From Nereida ignava (GTDB lineage Bacteria > Pseudomonadota > Alphaproteobacteria > Rhodobacterales > Rhodobacteraceae), in NCBI RefSeq assembly GCF_001049735.1, contig NZ_CVPC01000002.1, positions 310,001-374,000 on the forward strand: a stretch of 64,000 nucleotides of DNA, in the 5' to 3' direction. The notes beneath the pieces are model-generated. The model was not told the origin of the DNA, ran no database searches, and saw nothing but the letters and a program-made list of their open reading frames with translations. How positions within the stretch are numbered: position 1 is the stretch's first letter; the number at the start of each line of letters is the position of its first letter. Shown one piece after another: positions 37,468 to 46,931 of this stretch. The position numbers and the translations under genes were made by a program.

Positions 37468-37654
37468 TTTTTACGAAAATGGTTATTAGGATGGGTATTT
37501 CAGCATGGTGCGCTGATTAATATGGTCTCGAGATTTGACATCTGGCTTCTCTGCAATTCTAGGCAGTAACAGCGGCCAAAGACTATTACGTAAGAAATCC
37601 TCTGCGCCATTCAGCCCGCAGCCAACTAGTGCTTGCCCTGCTCACAATGTCGGT

Positions 37655-38815
37655 TCATGCGTGCACTTTACGTTCCAAATCATCCAACATCGTCAGGCAT
37701 TTTTGCAATTGATCAAGTGCGAGAAATTCATCGGGTTTGTGGGCCTGCTCGATTGAACCCGGACCGCAAACCACCGCAGACATCCCGAGGGAACCAAAGA
37801 TACCCGCTTCTGTCCCAAACGGCACGACGCCCGCGCCGTTGCTGCCTGTTAACTCCAACAAAATATCGCGGGCTTCATTTACGGTTGCAGGCTCAAGGCC
37901 CGCTACCTCCCCAATGATTTCTGTGCGGATATTGGCATCTGGATCAACCGCTCGCATTGCGGGCAACAAAACCGATTGTGCGTAATCTTCGATCTCTTCT
38001 TTGACAAAGTGGAAATCGCTCATTTGTACGGGGCGGAATTCCCAATCGACCGAGGCTGTCTCTGGGATCACGTTGTGCGCTGTGCCGCCTACCAACGCCC
38101 CTGTGTTGATCGTAGTCCAAGGGGGTTCAAATCGGCTGTCTGCCGGCGCACGGGTTTTCAGTTGCTCGCCGATGTCCAGCAAACGCGAGACATAGCGGAC
38201 CGCATACTCAACTGCATTCACCCCAAGGTCAGGCATTGATCCATGCCCTGCGCACCCGTGAAAATGGGTGGTGTATTCGTTGCACCCTTTATGCCCTTCA
38301 ATCACCTGCATCATCGTCGGCTCACCGACAATTGCCAAGGCAGGGCGCAAATCCTGCTCGGTCAACCATTTGGCAAGATCTTGAATGCCCAAACAGGCGG
38401 TTTCCTCGTCATATGTAAACGAAAAATGTACTGGCCTTTTAAGGGGTTTGGCAGCGTAATCTGCCGCTTTGACCGCGGCTGCTGCGATAAACCCCTTCAT
38501 ATCACAGGTCCCACGGCCGAATAGTTTGCCGTCCCTCTCAACCATCTCGAAGGGATCGCTGGTCCAATCTTGATCCGTCACAGGCACAACATCCGAATGC
38601 CCCGACAACACGATACCACCCGGCCCCTCTGGCCCGAGTGTTGCCCACAAATTGGCCTTGATCCCATCCGCCGACGGCTGGGTGATAACCCGTGCCCCCG
38701 TCCGTTCGAGATATTCCGCCAAGAAGTTGATCAGATCAAGGTTGCTGTCGCTGGACACACTGGGAAACGAGATGAGCTTTCCCAACAGTTCCGTGGTTTC
38801 TTTCAGGCTGGCCAT
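37655..38815 (-). CDS. argE: ArgE-like M20 deacetylase, paired with ectoine-hydrolase-like gene
   Basis: A 386-residue cytosolic M20 metallo-hydrolase. Zinc ligands: LSGHSDVVPV (His, Asp), GRGTCDMKGF (Asp), YDEETACLG (catalytic Glu, Glu). Closest in type to acetylornithine deacetylase, which removes an acetyl group from an alpha-amino group. It begins four bases after the stop of the ectoine-hydrolase-like gene, so it is co-translated with it. Given that partner, its substrate may be an N-acetyl diamino acid such as N-acetyl-diaminobutyrate rather than acetylornithine. In known ectoine pathways that step is done by DoeB, an unrelated AstE-type enzyme. Bacterial arginine synthesis in this group usually uses ArgJ, in line with a catabolic role. 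Confidence 0.85.
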   Translation of the reverse strand: MASLKETTELLGKLISFPSVSSDSNLDLINFLAEYLERTGARVITQPSADGIKANLWATLGPEGPGGIVLSGHSDVVPVTDQDWTSDPFEMVERDGKLFGRGTCDMKGFIAAAAVKAADYAAKPLKRPVHFSFTYDEETACLGIQDLAKWLTEQDLRPALAIVGEPTMMQVIEGHKGCNEYTTHFHGCAGHGSMPDLGVNAVEYAVRYVSRLLDIGEQLKTRAPADSRFEPPWTTINTGALVGGTAHNVIPETASVDWEFRPVQMSDFHFVKEEIEDYAQSVLLPAMRAVDPDANIRTEIIGEVAGLEPATVNEARDILLELTGSNGAGVVPFGTEAGIFGSLGMSAVVCGPGSIEQAHKPDEFLALDQLQKCLTMLDDLERKVHA

Positions 38816-38819
38816 GACT

Positions 38820-40004
38820 TTAGTCTTTCACGACGAGCTTGCGCTCAATATTGCAAAGAGCTTCAGCCGCCCCAGTTTCAGTGATCAAAATCGTCTCAGT
38901 GGTCTCAAGGCCCCAACTGTCCATCCAAAGTGCGGGCATGAAATGGAACACCATGCCAGGCTGTAGAACCGTTTCATCTTCGGTACGGATGGATGCGGTG
39001 CGCTCTCCCCAATCAGGCGGGTAGCTTAGGCCGATCGGATAGCCCATGCGCCCTTGCCGTGAAATGCCATGCTTGGCCAAAACATCCATGAAAGCATTGG
39101 CAATATCGCACGTCCGGTTCCCCGCCCGAGCAGCCTCTAGCCCTGCAGCGATCCCCTCAATTTGCGCGGCCTCCGCACGGCGCATGTCATCAGACGGCTT
39201 TCCTAAAAATACAGTACGGCAGAGCGGCGCGTGGTAGCGGCGGTAACAGCCAGAAAGTTCGAAAAACGTGGCCTCACCTGCCTGCATGGGCCGTCCGTCC
39301 CACGTCAAATGTGCCGCTGTTGCATCCAACCCCGACGGCGTCAGCGGGACAATTGCCGGATAGTCCCCCCAGTCATCCCCAACACCGGTGATGCCCGCGT
39401 GCATAATGTCCGCGACCAGATCATTTTTGCGAACGCCAGGCGCCGCTTTTTCAAGAGCGGTTTCAATTACCTTTTCCGAAATACGTGCGGCCTTGCGAAT
39501 GAACCCAATTTCCTCATCGGATTTGATAAGCCGCTGCCAATTCACAACTGCCGTCGCATCGTGAATTGTTGCATCCTTCAACTCGGAAGACAGCACCTGA
39601 TGCGCTTTGGCGGAGTAATAGTAATTCTCCATCTCAACACCAATACGCGCCCGTTCAAAACCACGCGCACGCAACTGCTCTGCAAGGTCCTGCATCGGGT
39701 GATAGGTAGTTGATTGAACGAAGTGGTCCCCGTAGCCAATCACATTGTCATCGGCCATCCAGCAAGTGCGCTGCCCGCCGAACTTATCCATCATACGGCC
39801 CCACCACACGGGCTCTCCCTCAAGCCCCAGAATGACACCTTGATGAACATAGAACGACCAACCATCGTATCCGGTAAGCCACGCTTGGTTTGACGGGTCC
39901 GTCACAAACAAAACATCAAGCCCGGCTTTTTGCATCGCAGTGCGGGTCAGCGCGATGCGTCGATCATATTCAGTCTGAGAAAACGGCGCATGTTCAATCG
40001 GCAT
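38820..40004 (-). CDS. Ectoine-hydrolase-like (DoeA/EutD type) M24-fold protein
   Basis: A 394-residue pita-bread-fold protein. Long stretches look like DoeA: GYDGWSFYVHQGV, MENYYYSAKAH, DYPAIVPLTPSG, SYPPDWGERTASIR. The usual M24 metal Asp residues are replaced (FFELSGCYRRYHAPLCRT where metal enzymes have DTG...TRT), as in creatinase-like members that work without two metals. DoeA opens the ectoine ring to N-acetyl-diaminobutyrate. It heads a two-gene leftward operon with the M20 deacetylase and is divergent from the aminotransferase across a regulatory gap. A related cyclic amidine or guanidino compound could equally be the substrate. Confidence 0.75.
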   Translation of the reverse strand: MPIEHAPFSQTEYDRRIALTRTAMQKAGLDVLFVTDPSNQAWLTGYDGWSFYVHQGVILGLEGEPVWWGRMMDKFGGQRTCWMADDNVIGYGDHFVQSTTYHPMQDLAEQLRARGFERARIGVEMENYYYSAKAHQVLSSELKDATIHDATAVVNWQRLIKSDEEIGFIRKAARISEKVIETALEKAAPGVRKNDLVADIMHAGITGVGDDWGDYPAIVPLTPSGLDATAAHLTWDGRPMQAGEATFFELSGCYRRYHAPLCRTVFLGKPSDDMRRAEAAQIEGIAAGLEAARAGNRTCDIANAFMDVLAKHGISRQGRMGYPIGLSYPPDWGERTASIRTEDETVLQPGMVFHFMPALWMDSWGLETTETILITETGAAEALCNIERKLVVKD

Positions 40005-40424
40005 CGGCCATCCATTTCTTATTTTTGTAGGATCAATATTTTAGGAAACCGACCAATCTAAAATAGCGCCAATGGCACCACTTTAGGCTGGCCTGTTGGC
40101 TAAAAGACTGCCGGCTAGCTTTGGAATTGGTCAATTCAAATTACGACACACCAGAGTACAGCCACGTCACTTCGCGTCGGCAAAAATACTCGAAAATACG
40201 CGGGTCAGATACAAATGCACACGATTACAATGAGTTACCGCGCCATGAAGCTCCGAACACAAAACACTAGAAATATAATTAGACTCTCGCTAAGCTTTTC
40301 TCATCTCGGCAATAAAGGCATTGCGCGCTGCTGTCGGGACGAGCGGAGCACTATGCCGCCTGTCGCGCACAAGGCTCCAGTTTTTCGACCCACGGCCGCG
40401 CGCCGCAAACCGAATAGGTGAGCC
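40005..40424. promoter_or_regulatory. Divergent control region of the catabolic island
   Basis: About 420 bases between the leftward and rightward operons with no gene supported. It is AT-richer than its surroundings on the left side (40005-40150, 40200-40310), fitting promoters, and contains the palindrome at 40124-40137. No regulator gene lies in or next to the island. Confidence 0.5.
40124..40137. promoter_or_regulatory. Perfect palindrome, operator candidate
   Basis: GAATTGGTCAATTC is a perfect six-base inverted repeat around GT. It lies 120 bases from the leftward start and 288 bases from the rightward one. Its size suits a dimeric regulator such as a GntR or AsnC/Lrp type; which one cannot be told. 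Confidence 0.4.
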
Positions 40425-41804
40425 TTGCTACACAACGACCAACTCGCACAATGGGACCGTGAAAACTTCTTTCACCCCTCAACGCATCTTGCCCAACACG
40501 CGCGGGGAGAAACCGCCACACGGATCATCCGCACGGCAAGCGGGTGTCACATTGAAGACCGTGACGGGGTACGACTTTTAGATGCCTTTGCGGGACTTTA
40601 TTGCGTAAATGTTGGATACGGTCGCCAACAAATTGCAGAGGCCATTGCCGCGCAGGCAAAAGAGCTGGCCTACTACCACTCATACGTGGGCCACGGCACC
40701 GAGGCTTCCGTAACACTGTCGAAAATGATCCTTGATCGCGCACCCTCCAACATGTCCAAAGTGTATTTTGGCATGGGTGGCTCGGACGCCAATGAGACGA
40801 ACATCAAGCTGATCTGGTATTACAACAACATCCTCGGACGTCCCAAAAAGAAGAAGATCATCTCGCGCTGGCGCGGGTACCACGGCTCGGGCATCGTGAC
40901 AGGGTCGTTGACGGGGCTTGAGCTCTTTCACAAAAAGTTCGACCTGCCCGTCGATCAGGTCATTCATACCGAAGCGCCCTATTACTACCGCCGCGCAGAT
41001 ACATCCCAGACAGAAGCACAGTTCGTTGCACATTGTGTTGCAGAATTAGAAGCGCTGATTGCGCGCGAAGGTGCTGATACGATCGCAGCATTTATCGGCG
41101 AGCCTGTTCTGGGCACCGGCGGCATCGTGCCGCCACCGCGAGGATATTGGCCAGCTATTCAAGCCGTGTTGAAAAAACACGATATCTTGTTGATCGCAGA
41201 TGAGGTGGTCACTGGTTTCGGCCGCCTCGGTACCATGTTTGGCAGCGATCACTACGGCATTGAGGCCGACATGATCACCATCGCCAAGGGGCTTACGTCT
41301 GCCTACGCGCCGCTTTCTGGCTCTATCGTGTCTGAGAAAATGTGGTCGGTGCTGGAACGCGGCACGGATGAAAACGGCCCCATCGGGCACGGCTGGACGT
41401 ACTCCGCCCACCCAATTGGTGCGGCTGCAGGTGTCGCAAACCTGAAGCTGATCGATGACCTCAACTTGGTTGAGAACGCAGGCAAAGTGGGTGCTTATCT
41501 CAACAAAACCATGCATGAAGCCCTCGGAGATCACCCTAATGTTGGCGAAATTCGCGGCGAAGGAATGCTGTGCGCGGTGGAGTTGGTCAAAGACCGCGAC
41601 CCACGCACATTCTTTGATGCAGCCAACAAAATCGGCGCACAAGTATCTGCGGCTTTGCTTGGTGAAGGCGTGATTGCGCGGGCCATGCCCCAAGGCGACA
41701 TCTTGGGTTTTGCGCCACCTTTCTGTCTAACTAATGCGGAGGTCGACGAAGTTGTTGGCAAAACAGTAAAGGCTGTGAACGCCGTTTTGCCGGCAGGCGC
41801 CTGA
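40425..41804 (+). CDS. Class III pyridoxal-phosphate aminotransferase (diamine/omega-amino acid type)
   Basis: A 459-residue aminotransferase of the aspartate-aminotransferase-superfamily class III. PLP Lys about 288 in [29 protein letters not shown] holds the PLP-contact Asp; [15 protein letters not shown] binds phosphate. It resembles putrescine/omega-amino-acid:pyruvate aminotransferases ([15 protein letters not shown]). The start is TTG at 40425 with AGGTGA five bases upstream. First gene of the rightward run; the next gene begins three bases after its stop. In ectoine degradation an enzyme of this class (DoeD) removes an amino group from diaminobutyrate, which would fit. Confidence 0.88.
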   Translation: MLHNDQLAQWDRENFFHPSTHLAQHARGETATRIIRTASGCHIEDRDGVRLLDAFAGLYCVNVGYGRQQIAEAIAAQAKELAYYHSYVGHGTEASVTLSKMILDRAPSNMSKVYFGMGGSDANETNIKLIWYYNNILGRPKKKKIISRWRGYHGSGIVTGSLTGLELFHKKFDLPVDQVIHTEAPYYYRRADTSQTEAQFVAHCVAELEALIAREGADTIAAFIGEPVLGTGGIVPPPRGYWPAIQAVLKKHDILLIADEVVTGFGRLGTMFGSDHYGIEADMITIAKGLTSAYAPLSGSIVSEKMWSVLERGTDENGPIGHGWTYSAHPIGAAAGVANLKLIDDLNLVENAGKVGAYLNKTMHEALGDHPNVGEIRGEGMLCAVELVKDRDPRTFFDAANKIGAQVSAALLGEGVIARAMPQGDILGFAPPFCLTNAEVDEVVGKTVKAVNAVLPAGA

Positions 41805-41807
41805 ACG

Positions 41808-42674
41808 ATGAAGCTTGAGCAACCAAACCACCGCGCGCCCGAAACAGCAGAGCAAATGCAACGGGTCCGCCCCGTCATTTGCTATCCGCCTGAAACCTTG
41901 CCGCAACCGGACGTTGGCGCGCTCAAGCATATCCGCAAAGGCGCAAAACTCTCGAACCAGATCAAGATCGCGCCAAGAACCGCAGGCTGTATCGAGGTAC
42001 CTGCCGGCGCGTTCTTTCGGATCGTGTCGGTGGACGGGCCGCAAGTAGGCGATTTAAACCTTTGGAACGCCAACGATCTTTCAGAGAAGTTCTATTCAGG
42101 AAAAACCCGCGCGCTGCACGGCACGCATCTGTCGACGGGCGATCAGATGTGGTCAAGCTTTCCGCACATGCGCGCCATGGCAACAATCGTGGATGACACA
42201 CTCGATTGGTACGGTTTCGATATGTATGGCGGCTCGGTTCATGATGTGATCGGCACGCGCTGCGACCCCTACACGGGGCGGTTGCTGTCAGGTGATGACT
42301 ATCATTACTGCTGTCACTCCAACCTTACCCGCGCCTTAGCCGAGCATACCAAGCTGTCCGCCAGTGAGGCAGAAGCCTATGTCCATGACGTGCTGAACGT
42401 ATTCATGTGCACTGGTTTTACCAGAGATACAGGGCAGTATTTCATGAAATCAAGCCCGGTGCGGCCTGGTGATTACTTGGAATTTTACGCCGAGATCGAT
42501 TTGCTTGTGGGGCTATCCGCCTGTCCCGGTGGCGATTGCTCATCCGAGCATTCATCGGACACTGCAAAGTGCCACCCTCTTCATATTGAGGTCTGGGACC
42601 CAGGCGAAAAAGCGCGAAAAAAGCATCAAGTGCCGCAATTGAACCCTTACTCCCAAAATCACGGGATAGGCTAG
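41808..42674 (+). CDS. DUF1989 protein (urea-carboxylase-associated family)
   Basis: A 288-residue protein of the DUF1989 family. Conserved elements are RTAGCIEVPAGAFFRIVS, GDLNLWNANDLSEKF and the Cys/His-rich DDYHYCCHSN and LSACPGGDCSSEHSS, probably metal ligands. In urea carboxylase neighbourhoods two such proteins form carboxyguanidine deiminase; here there is one, larger copy and no urea carboxylase or allophanate hydrolase, so that activity cannot be assumed. Its place after an aminotransferase suggests a hydrolytic step on a C-N bond of the substrate. Confidence 0.8.
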   Translation: MKLEQPNHRAPETAEQMQRVRPVICYPPETLPQPDVGALKHIRKGAKLSNQIKIAPRTAGCIEVPAGAFFRIVSVDGPQVGDLNLWNANDLSEKFYSGKTRALHGTHLSTGDQMWSSFPHMRAMATIVDDTLDWYGFDMYGGSVHDVIGTRCDPYTGRLLSGDDYHYCCHSNLTRALAEHTKLSASEAEAYVHDVLNVFMCTGFTRDTGQYFMKSSPVRPGDYLEFYAEIDLLVGLSACPGGDCSSEHSSDTAKCHPLHIEVWDPGEKARKKHQVPQLNPYSQNHGIG

Positions 42675-42731
42675 TGATGAAAAGAGCAACGCGACGCATC
42701 GGTTTTTGCCACGCGCCGCAGTCAGGACCAA

Positions 42732-43775
42732 ATGGAACTGCTTGAAAATCCATTGCGCGCGCATCCAAAGCTCGCACCGAATGCGCCCTACCCTTCAACG
42801 GATGCTGGACGCGTTGCGGAGCTTCTGAACAAATGCCCCCGTGCCGCGCAAACACCGCTGGTTGCAGCCGAAGGCCTTGCACCTGTATCGGCATTTTGGA
42901 TTAAAGATGAACGTAGCCGTATGGGTCTTGGATCGTTTAAAGCGCTCGGGGCGGCTTACGTCATCGCGCGACAGGCAAATGATATTACGGAAAACCCAGA
43001 TAGCAGCACTTTGACTGGGCGCACATTTGTCACTGCCAGCGCGGGCAATCACGGGATGAGCGTCGCCGTAGGCGCGCGGCTCTTTGGTGCAAAATCAGTC
43101 GTCTATATTTCAGCCACGGTCCCCGAGGTCTTTGGTGCAAAGCTGCGCGCCCTTGGGGCCGACGTTGTGCGCGAGGGAAGCGATTACGCAGCTTCAATGG
43201 CCGCTGCGATGCAGGCCTCAAAAGACAACGGCTGGACACTTTTGTCCGACAGTTCATGGGACGGCTATACAGATTTGCCGCACACTTTGATGGAAGGCTA
43301 CGTACAAATGGCAGCGGAGGCCGTCACCCAATGTCCAGAGCCCCCCACTCATATCTTTTTGCAAGCAGGCGTAGGCGGTTTGGCGGGGGCAGCGGCTGCG
43401 TATATGCGCCAAGCTTGGGGCGAAGCACCGCAGATCATCGTCGTAGAGCCCACATCAGCACCCGCTTTGCAAAAGAGCATAGAGGCGCGGAAATGCGTCT
43501 TTGCTGATGGCCCTGACAGCGTGATGGGAAGGCTTGATTGTAAAGAACCTTCTTTGATTGCTCTCAATGGGTTAGCGCGTGATGCTAATGTAATTCTGAC
43601 ACTGGATGATGATGAAGTAACGCCAGTATTGTCGCGCCTTGCAACTCAAGATTTAGCCACCACTGCGTCCGGTGGTGCGGGGGTGGCTGCTGCAATGAAC
43701 GGTGACGTGCAAGCCGCCCTGAACATCACCAAAGACGCTCGCATTCTGTGCATATTATCGGAAGTGGCTGATTGA
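42732..43775 (+). CDS. Diaminopropionate-ammonia-lyase-like PLP enzyme
   Basis: A 347-residue fold-type II PLP enzyme. PLP Lys about 70 in MGLGSFKALGAAY, substrate loop TASAGNHGMSVAVG, phosphate loop LQAGVGGLAGAAAAY. The sequence DSSWDGYTDLPHTLMEGY is like that of diaminopropionate ammonia-lyase, which forms pyruvate and ammonia from 2,3-diaminopropionate. It is shorter than DpaL (about 400). EutB of hydroxyectoine degradation belongs to the same fold type, so that role is an alternative. AGGACC precedes the ATG. The next gene overlaps its stop. Confidence 0.8.
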   Translation: MELLENPLRAHPKLAPNAPYPSTDAGRVAELLNKCPRAAQTPLVAAEGLAPVSAFWIKDERSRMGLGSFKALGAAYVIARQANDITENPDSSTLTGRTFVTASAGNHGMSVAVGARLFGAKSVVYISATVPEVFGAKLRALGADVVREGSDYAASMAAAMQASKDNGWTLLSDSSWDGYTDLPHTLMEGYVQMAAEAVTQCPEPPTHIFLQAGVGGLAGAAAAYMRQAWGEAPQIIVVEPTSAPALQKSIEARKCVFADGPDSVMGRLDCKEPSLIALNGLARDANVILTLDDDEVTPVLSRLATQDLATTASGGAGVAAAMNGDVQAALNITKDARILCILSEVAD

Positions 43776-44905
43776 GGGGCTTTGAGACCTCTGAATTTGC
43801 GGCACGCACCGCAAAGGCCCAAGCCATGATAGCAAACCACGGACTTGCGGCACTGTTGCTTACAACAGAACCCGACGTCAGGTATTTCACGGGTTACTTA
43901 ACCCGCTTTTGGGAAAGCCCTACCCGTCCATGGTTTTTGATCGTGCCAGCGCACGGAAAACCGGTAGCCGTCATCCCATCCATTGGTGCAGATTTAATGG
44001 GCCAGACTTGGATCGATGATATTCGGTCGTGGAGTTCCCCAGACCTAAGCGATGACGGCATCAGTCTTTTGATCGACACCCTGAAAGAGCTTGCTCCAAA
44101 TGGCTTGATCGGCGTGCCAGACGGGCATGAAACGCACCTGAGGATGCCGTATCGCAACATTGCGACCTTGGCAGAAGCCGTTGAAATTACGACAGATCAC
44201 GGCATTCTGCGTGCGCTTCGGATGGTTAAATCAGACGCCGAAATCGCTAAAGTGACCCACGCATGTGAAATCGCGGGGCGGGCATTCTCACGCGTTCCAG
44301 AAATTGCAAGTGCCGGCGTGCCGCTCGATAAAATCTTCCGTGATTTTCAAATCCTGTGCCTTGAAGAAGGCGCTGATTGGGTGCCCTATTTGGCTGGTGC
44401 CGCAGAGCAAGATGGCTACCGTGATGTGATCTCGCCTGCGCACACCCGTGCCTTGTCACAGGGGGATGTTCTGATGTTGGATACTGGGCTGGTGTGGGAC
44501 GGCTATTTTGCGGATTTCGATCGTAATTGGTCCATCGGCAACCCCAGCAAGGCAGTTAAGGTGGCTCATCAAACCCTCATCGAAGCAAGCAACGCAGCCT
44601 TTGAAATTGCCAAACCGGGGGCGACGGCGGCAGACTTGTTTCATGCGATGAACGGCGTTCTCAGCCGCGGTGGTGAAATCACGGATGCAGGCCGTTTGGG
44701 GCATGGCTTGGGCATGTCCTTGACCGAATGGCCGTCCCTTATACCGACAGATCATACCGTCCTTGAAGCAGGTATGATCCTTACGCTCGAGCCGGGAATT
44801 GCACTGGGCGACAAGATTTTAGTGCATGAGGAGAATATCGTCATCACCGAAGGCGCGCCCTATTACATCAGCCCGCAGGCCCCGCCGGAGATCGCTTGCA
44901 TATGA
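43772..44905 (+). CDS. M24 family metallo-hydrolase (Xaa-Pro peptidase-like)
   Basis: A 377-residue pita-bread-fold protein that keeps all five metal ligands: MLDTGLVWDGYFADFDRN (two Asp), LGHGLGM (His), LTLEPG (Glu), VHEENIVIT (Glu). It thus differs from the other M24 gene of the island, which lost them. It starts with TTG at 43772 overlapping the previous stop (TTGA), with GGAAG upstream, and its stop overlaps the next start (ATGA). A peptide, amide or related C-N bond would be cut; the exact substrate is unknown. Confidence 0.85.
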   Translation: MRGFETSEFAARTAKAQAMIANHGLAALLLTTEPDVRYFTGYLTRFWESPTRPWFLIVPAHGKPVAVIPSIGADLMGQTWIDDIRSWSSPDLSDDGISLLIDTLKELAPNGLIGVPDGHETHLRMPYRNIATLAEAVEITTDHGILRALRMVKSDAEIAKVTHACEIAGRAFSRVPEIASAGVPLDKIFRDFQILCLEEGADWVPYLAGAAEQDGYRDVISPAHTRALSQGDVLMLDTGLVWDGYFADFDRNWSIGNPSKAVKVAHQTLIEASNAAFEIAKPGATAADLFHAMNGVLSRGGEITDAGRLGHGLGMSLTEWPSLIPTDHTVLEAGMILTLEPGIALGDKILVHEENIVITEGAPYYISPQAPPEIACI

Positions 44906-45633
44906 TGGAAATGCCCTACTCAGTTATGCCTGTATCGGCACTTCCGCCCGCGCTTGGTGTGATCGTTTTGCAAGCGGATGAGACGCTGGAAAACGAGTTC
45001 CGCGACAGCTTTCAAGGGGTCAACGCCGCCCTTTACGTAAGCCGGATCGCCAGCGCAAAATCCGTAACGCCGGAAGCACTACGCGCGATGAAAGACGACA
45101 TCACAGCCTCCGCGCGGCTGTTACCAAGCACCGTGCCCTATGCGGCAATCGGCTATGGATGTACGTCAGCCAGCGCAATCATCGGGTCTGACGCAATCGA
45201 GGAAATGGTGCAAAGCGTCTGCGACGTTGCAAATGTCACCAACCCACTTCGCGCAGCAATTGCATATGCCGCGGAACAAAGCGTGTCACGAATGGCGTTG
45301 CTGTCACCCTATACAGAAAGCGTGAATGAGCCACTTAGGCGCGCATTCGCTACCGCCGGGCTTTCGACATATGTTTTTGGCAGCTTCAATGAGCCAGTAG
45401 AGTCCAGAGTGGCACGGATTGATCCTGCTTCAATTATCGAATCTGCTATCAGATTGGGACAAGACCCTGACGTGGATTCTGTTTTCATCAGCTGCACTAA
45501 CCTCAAAACCGCAAGTGCAATCCCTGTGATACGGGATCAGCTACAAAAGCCCGTTTTCTCAAGCAATTCAGCACTATCGTGGCATCTGAAAACCTATGCA
45601 AAATCGCATAATTTTACTGCTGAGGCCCCCTAA
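44902..45633 (+). CDS. Asp/Glu racemase-superfamily protein (maleate isomerase/EutA-like)
   Basis: A 243-residue enzyme with the two-Cys arrangement of the superfamily: AIGYGCTSASAIIG (about 90) and VFISCTNLKTA (about 198). Members include maleate isomerase, arylmalonate decarboxylase and EutA of hydroxyectoine use. The ATG at 44902 overlaps the preceding stop (ATGA). Together with the PLP enzyme and M24 gene it makes a tightly coupled three-gene block. The chemistry is probably a deprotonation at a carbon next to a carboxylate. Confidence 0.8.
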   Translation: MMEMPYSVMPVSALPPALGVIVLQADETLENEFRDSFQGVNAALYVSRIASAKSVTPEALRAMKDDITASARLLPSTVPYAAIGYGCTSASAIIGSDAIEEMVQSVCDVANVTNPLRAAIAYAAEQSVSRMALLSPYTESVNEPLRRAFATAGLSTYVFGSFNEPVESRVARIDPASIIESAIRLGQDPDVDSVFISCTNLKTASAIPVIRDQLQKPVFSSNSALSWHLKTYAKSHNFTAEAP

Positions 45634-45728
45634 ATGGAAATCGGGTTGCGGCATAGAACCATGGATGTTTTCATCATCCGCAACAACAGGGTCGAAAACG
45701 ATCCGGCAAAGACAACAAGGAGATGCGT

Positions 45729-46832
45729 GTGACCGATTTGGGTGATGACCAGTCGTTCGTGAAGTTTGATCGCGTTCAAAAGTCGTATGACGGCGAAAAC
45801 CTCGTGGTAAAGGATTTGAACCTCGCGATGCCTCAGGGCGAGTTTCTGACGATGCTGGGGCCATCGGGGTCGGGCAAGACCACGTGTCTTATGATGCTCG
45901 CGGGATTTGAGACTGCTACGCACGGTGAAATTTTGTTGGACGGAAAGCCGATCAACAATATTCCACCGCATAAACGCGGCATTGGCATGGTGTTTCAAAA
46001 CTATGCGCTGTTCCCGCATATGACGGTTGCGGAAAACCTCGCTTTCCCGCTTGAGGTTCGCAAATTGGGCAAGTCCGAGCGTGAAGCAAAAGTGAAGCGC
46101 GCATTGGATATGGTTCAGATGGGTGACTTTGGCGGCCGCCGTCCTGCGCAACTCTCTGGTGGGCAGCAACAACGTGTGGCCCTTGCCCGCGCGCTGGTGT
46201 TTGAGCCAGAGCTGGTTTTGATGGATGAGCCCCTTGGCGCGCTTGATAAACAGTTGCGCGAACACATGCAGTTCGAGATCACGCGACTTGCCCATGAGCT
46301 TGGTATCACAACAGTCTACGTTACCCACGACCAAACTGAAGCGCTGACCATGTCAGACCGCGTTGCGGTTTTCGAAGATGGCCGCATTCAGCAGTTGGCC
46401 GCCCCAGATACCCTTTATGAAGAGCCTGACAATAGCTTTGTGGCGCAGTTCATCGGCGAGAATAACACCCTTGAGGGCATCGTGACCGAACTGAAGGGCC
46501 CCGATTTGTGCACAGTAAAACTTGATGGGGGCGAAATCATTGAGGCCAAGCCCGTCAACGTATCAGCAGTCGGCGACCGGACACGCGTTTCCATCCGACC
46601 AGAGCGCGTTGAGATGAGCATGGACCGGCTTCAAGAAGGGGCGCACACCCTGAAGGCCGAAGTCCTAGAGTTTATTTACATGGGCGACATTTTCCGGACG
46701 CGGTTGCGCGTTGCAGGCAACGAAGAGTTTGTCGTCAAAACACGGAACGCACCGGATCAGCCCCGTCTGACGCCAGGCACACAAATTGAGATTGGTTGGT
46801 TGCCGGAAGATTGCCGCGCACTCGACGCATAA
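45729..46832 (+). CDS. ABC transporter ATPase, PotA type
   Basis: A 367-residue ATPase: Walker A GPSGSGKTT, signature LSGGQQQRVALARAL, Walker B LVLMDEPLGALD, switch His VTHDQTEAL, then a TOBE domain (about 280-365). AAGGAG lies directly against the ATG at 45723 but six bases before the GTG at 45729, so the GTG is preferred. First gene of the four-gene transporter. PotA-type systems import polyamines or small organic cations and acids. Confidence 0.92.
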   Translation: MTDLGDDQSFVKFDRVQKSYDGENLVVKDLNLAMPQGEFLTMLGPSGSGKTTCLMMLAGFETATHGEILLDGKPINNIPPHKRGIGMVFQNYALFPHMTVAENLAFPLEVRKLGKSEREAKVKRALDMVQMGDFGGRRPAQLSGGQQQRVALARALVFEPELVLMDEPLGALDKQLREHMQFEITRLAHELGITTVYVTHDQTEALTMSDRVAVFEDGRIQQLAAPDTLYEEPDNSFVAQFIGENNTLEGIVTELKGPDLCTVKLDGGEIIEAKPVNVSAVGDRTRVSIRPERVEMSMDRLQEGAHTLKAEVLEFIYMGDIFRTRLRVAGNEEFVVKTRNAPDQPRLTPGTQIEIGWLPEDCRALDA

Positions 46833-46931
46833 GGAAATTCCTGTCGGGGTGCGTTTTGCGTCCCCGTGCAGGCGTTCGGGCTAACTCGTGACCCGCTTAA
46901 GATAAATCGCGAGACTAAACTGGGAGTTACC

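Noticed and set aside
37393-37654. tRNA-Asn as an integration site for the catabolic island
   Set aside because: No integrase, no repeated tRNA 3' end and no visible change of composition at the border.
38820-45633. Firm naming of the island as an ectoine degradation operon (doe/eut)
   Set aside because: EutC, DoeB, EnuR and the TRAP transporter are missing from the window, and DUF1989, DadA and Ldh2 are not part of that pathway; kept as a hypothesis only.
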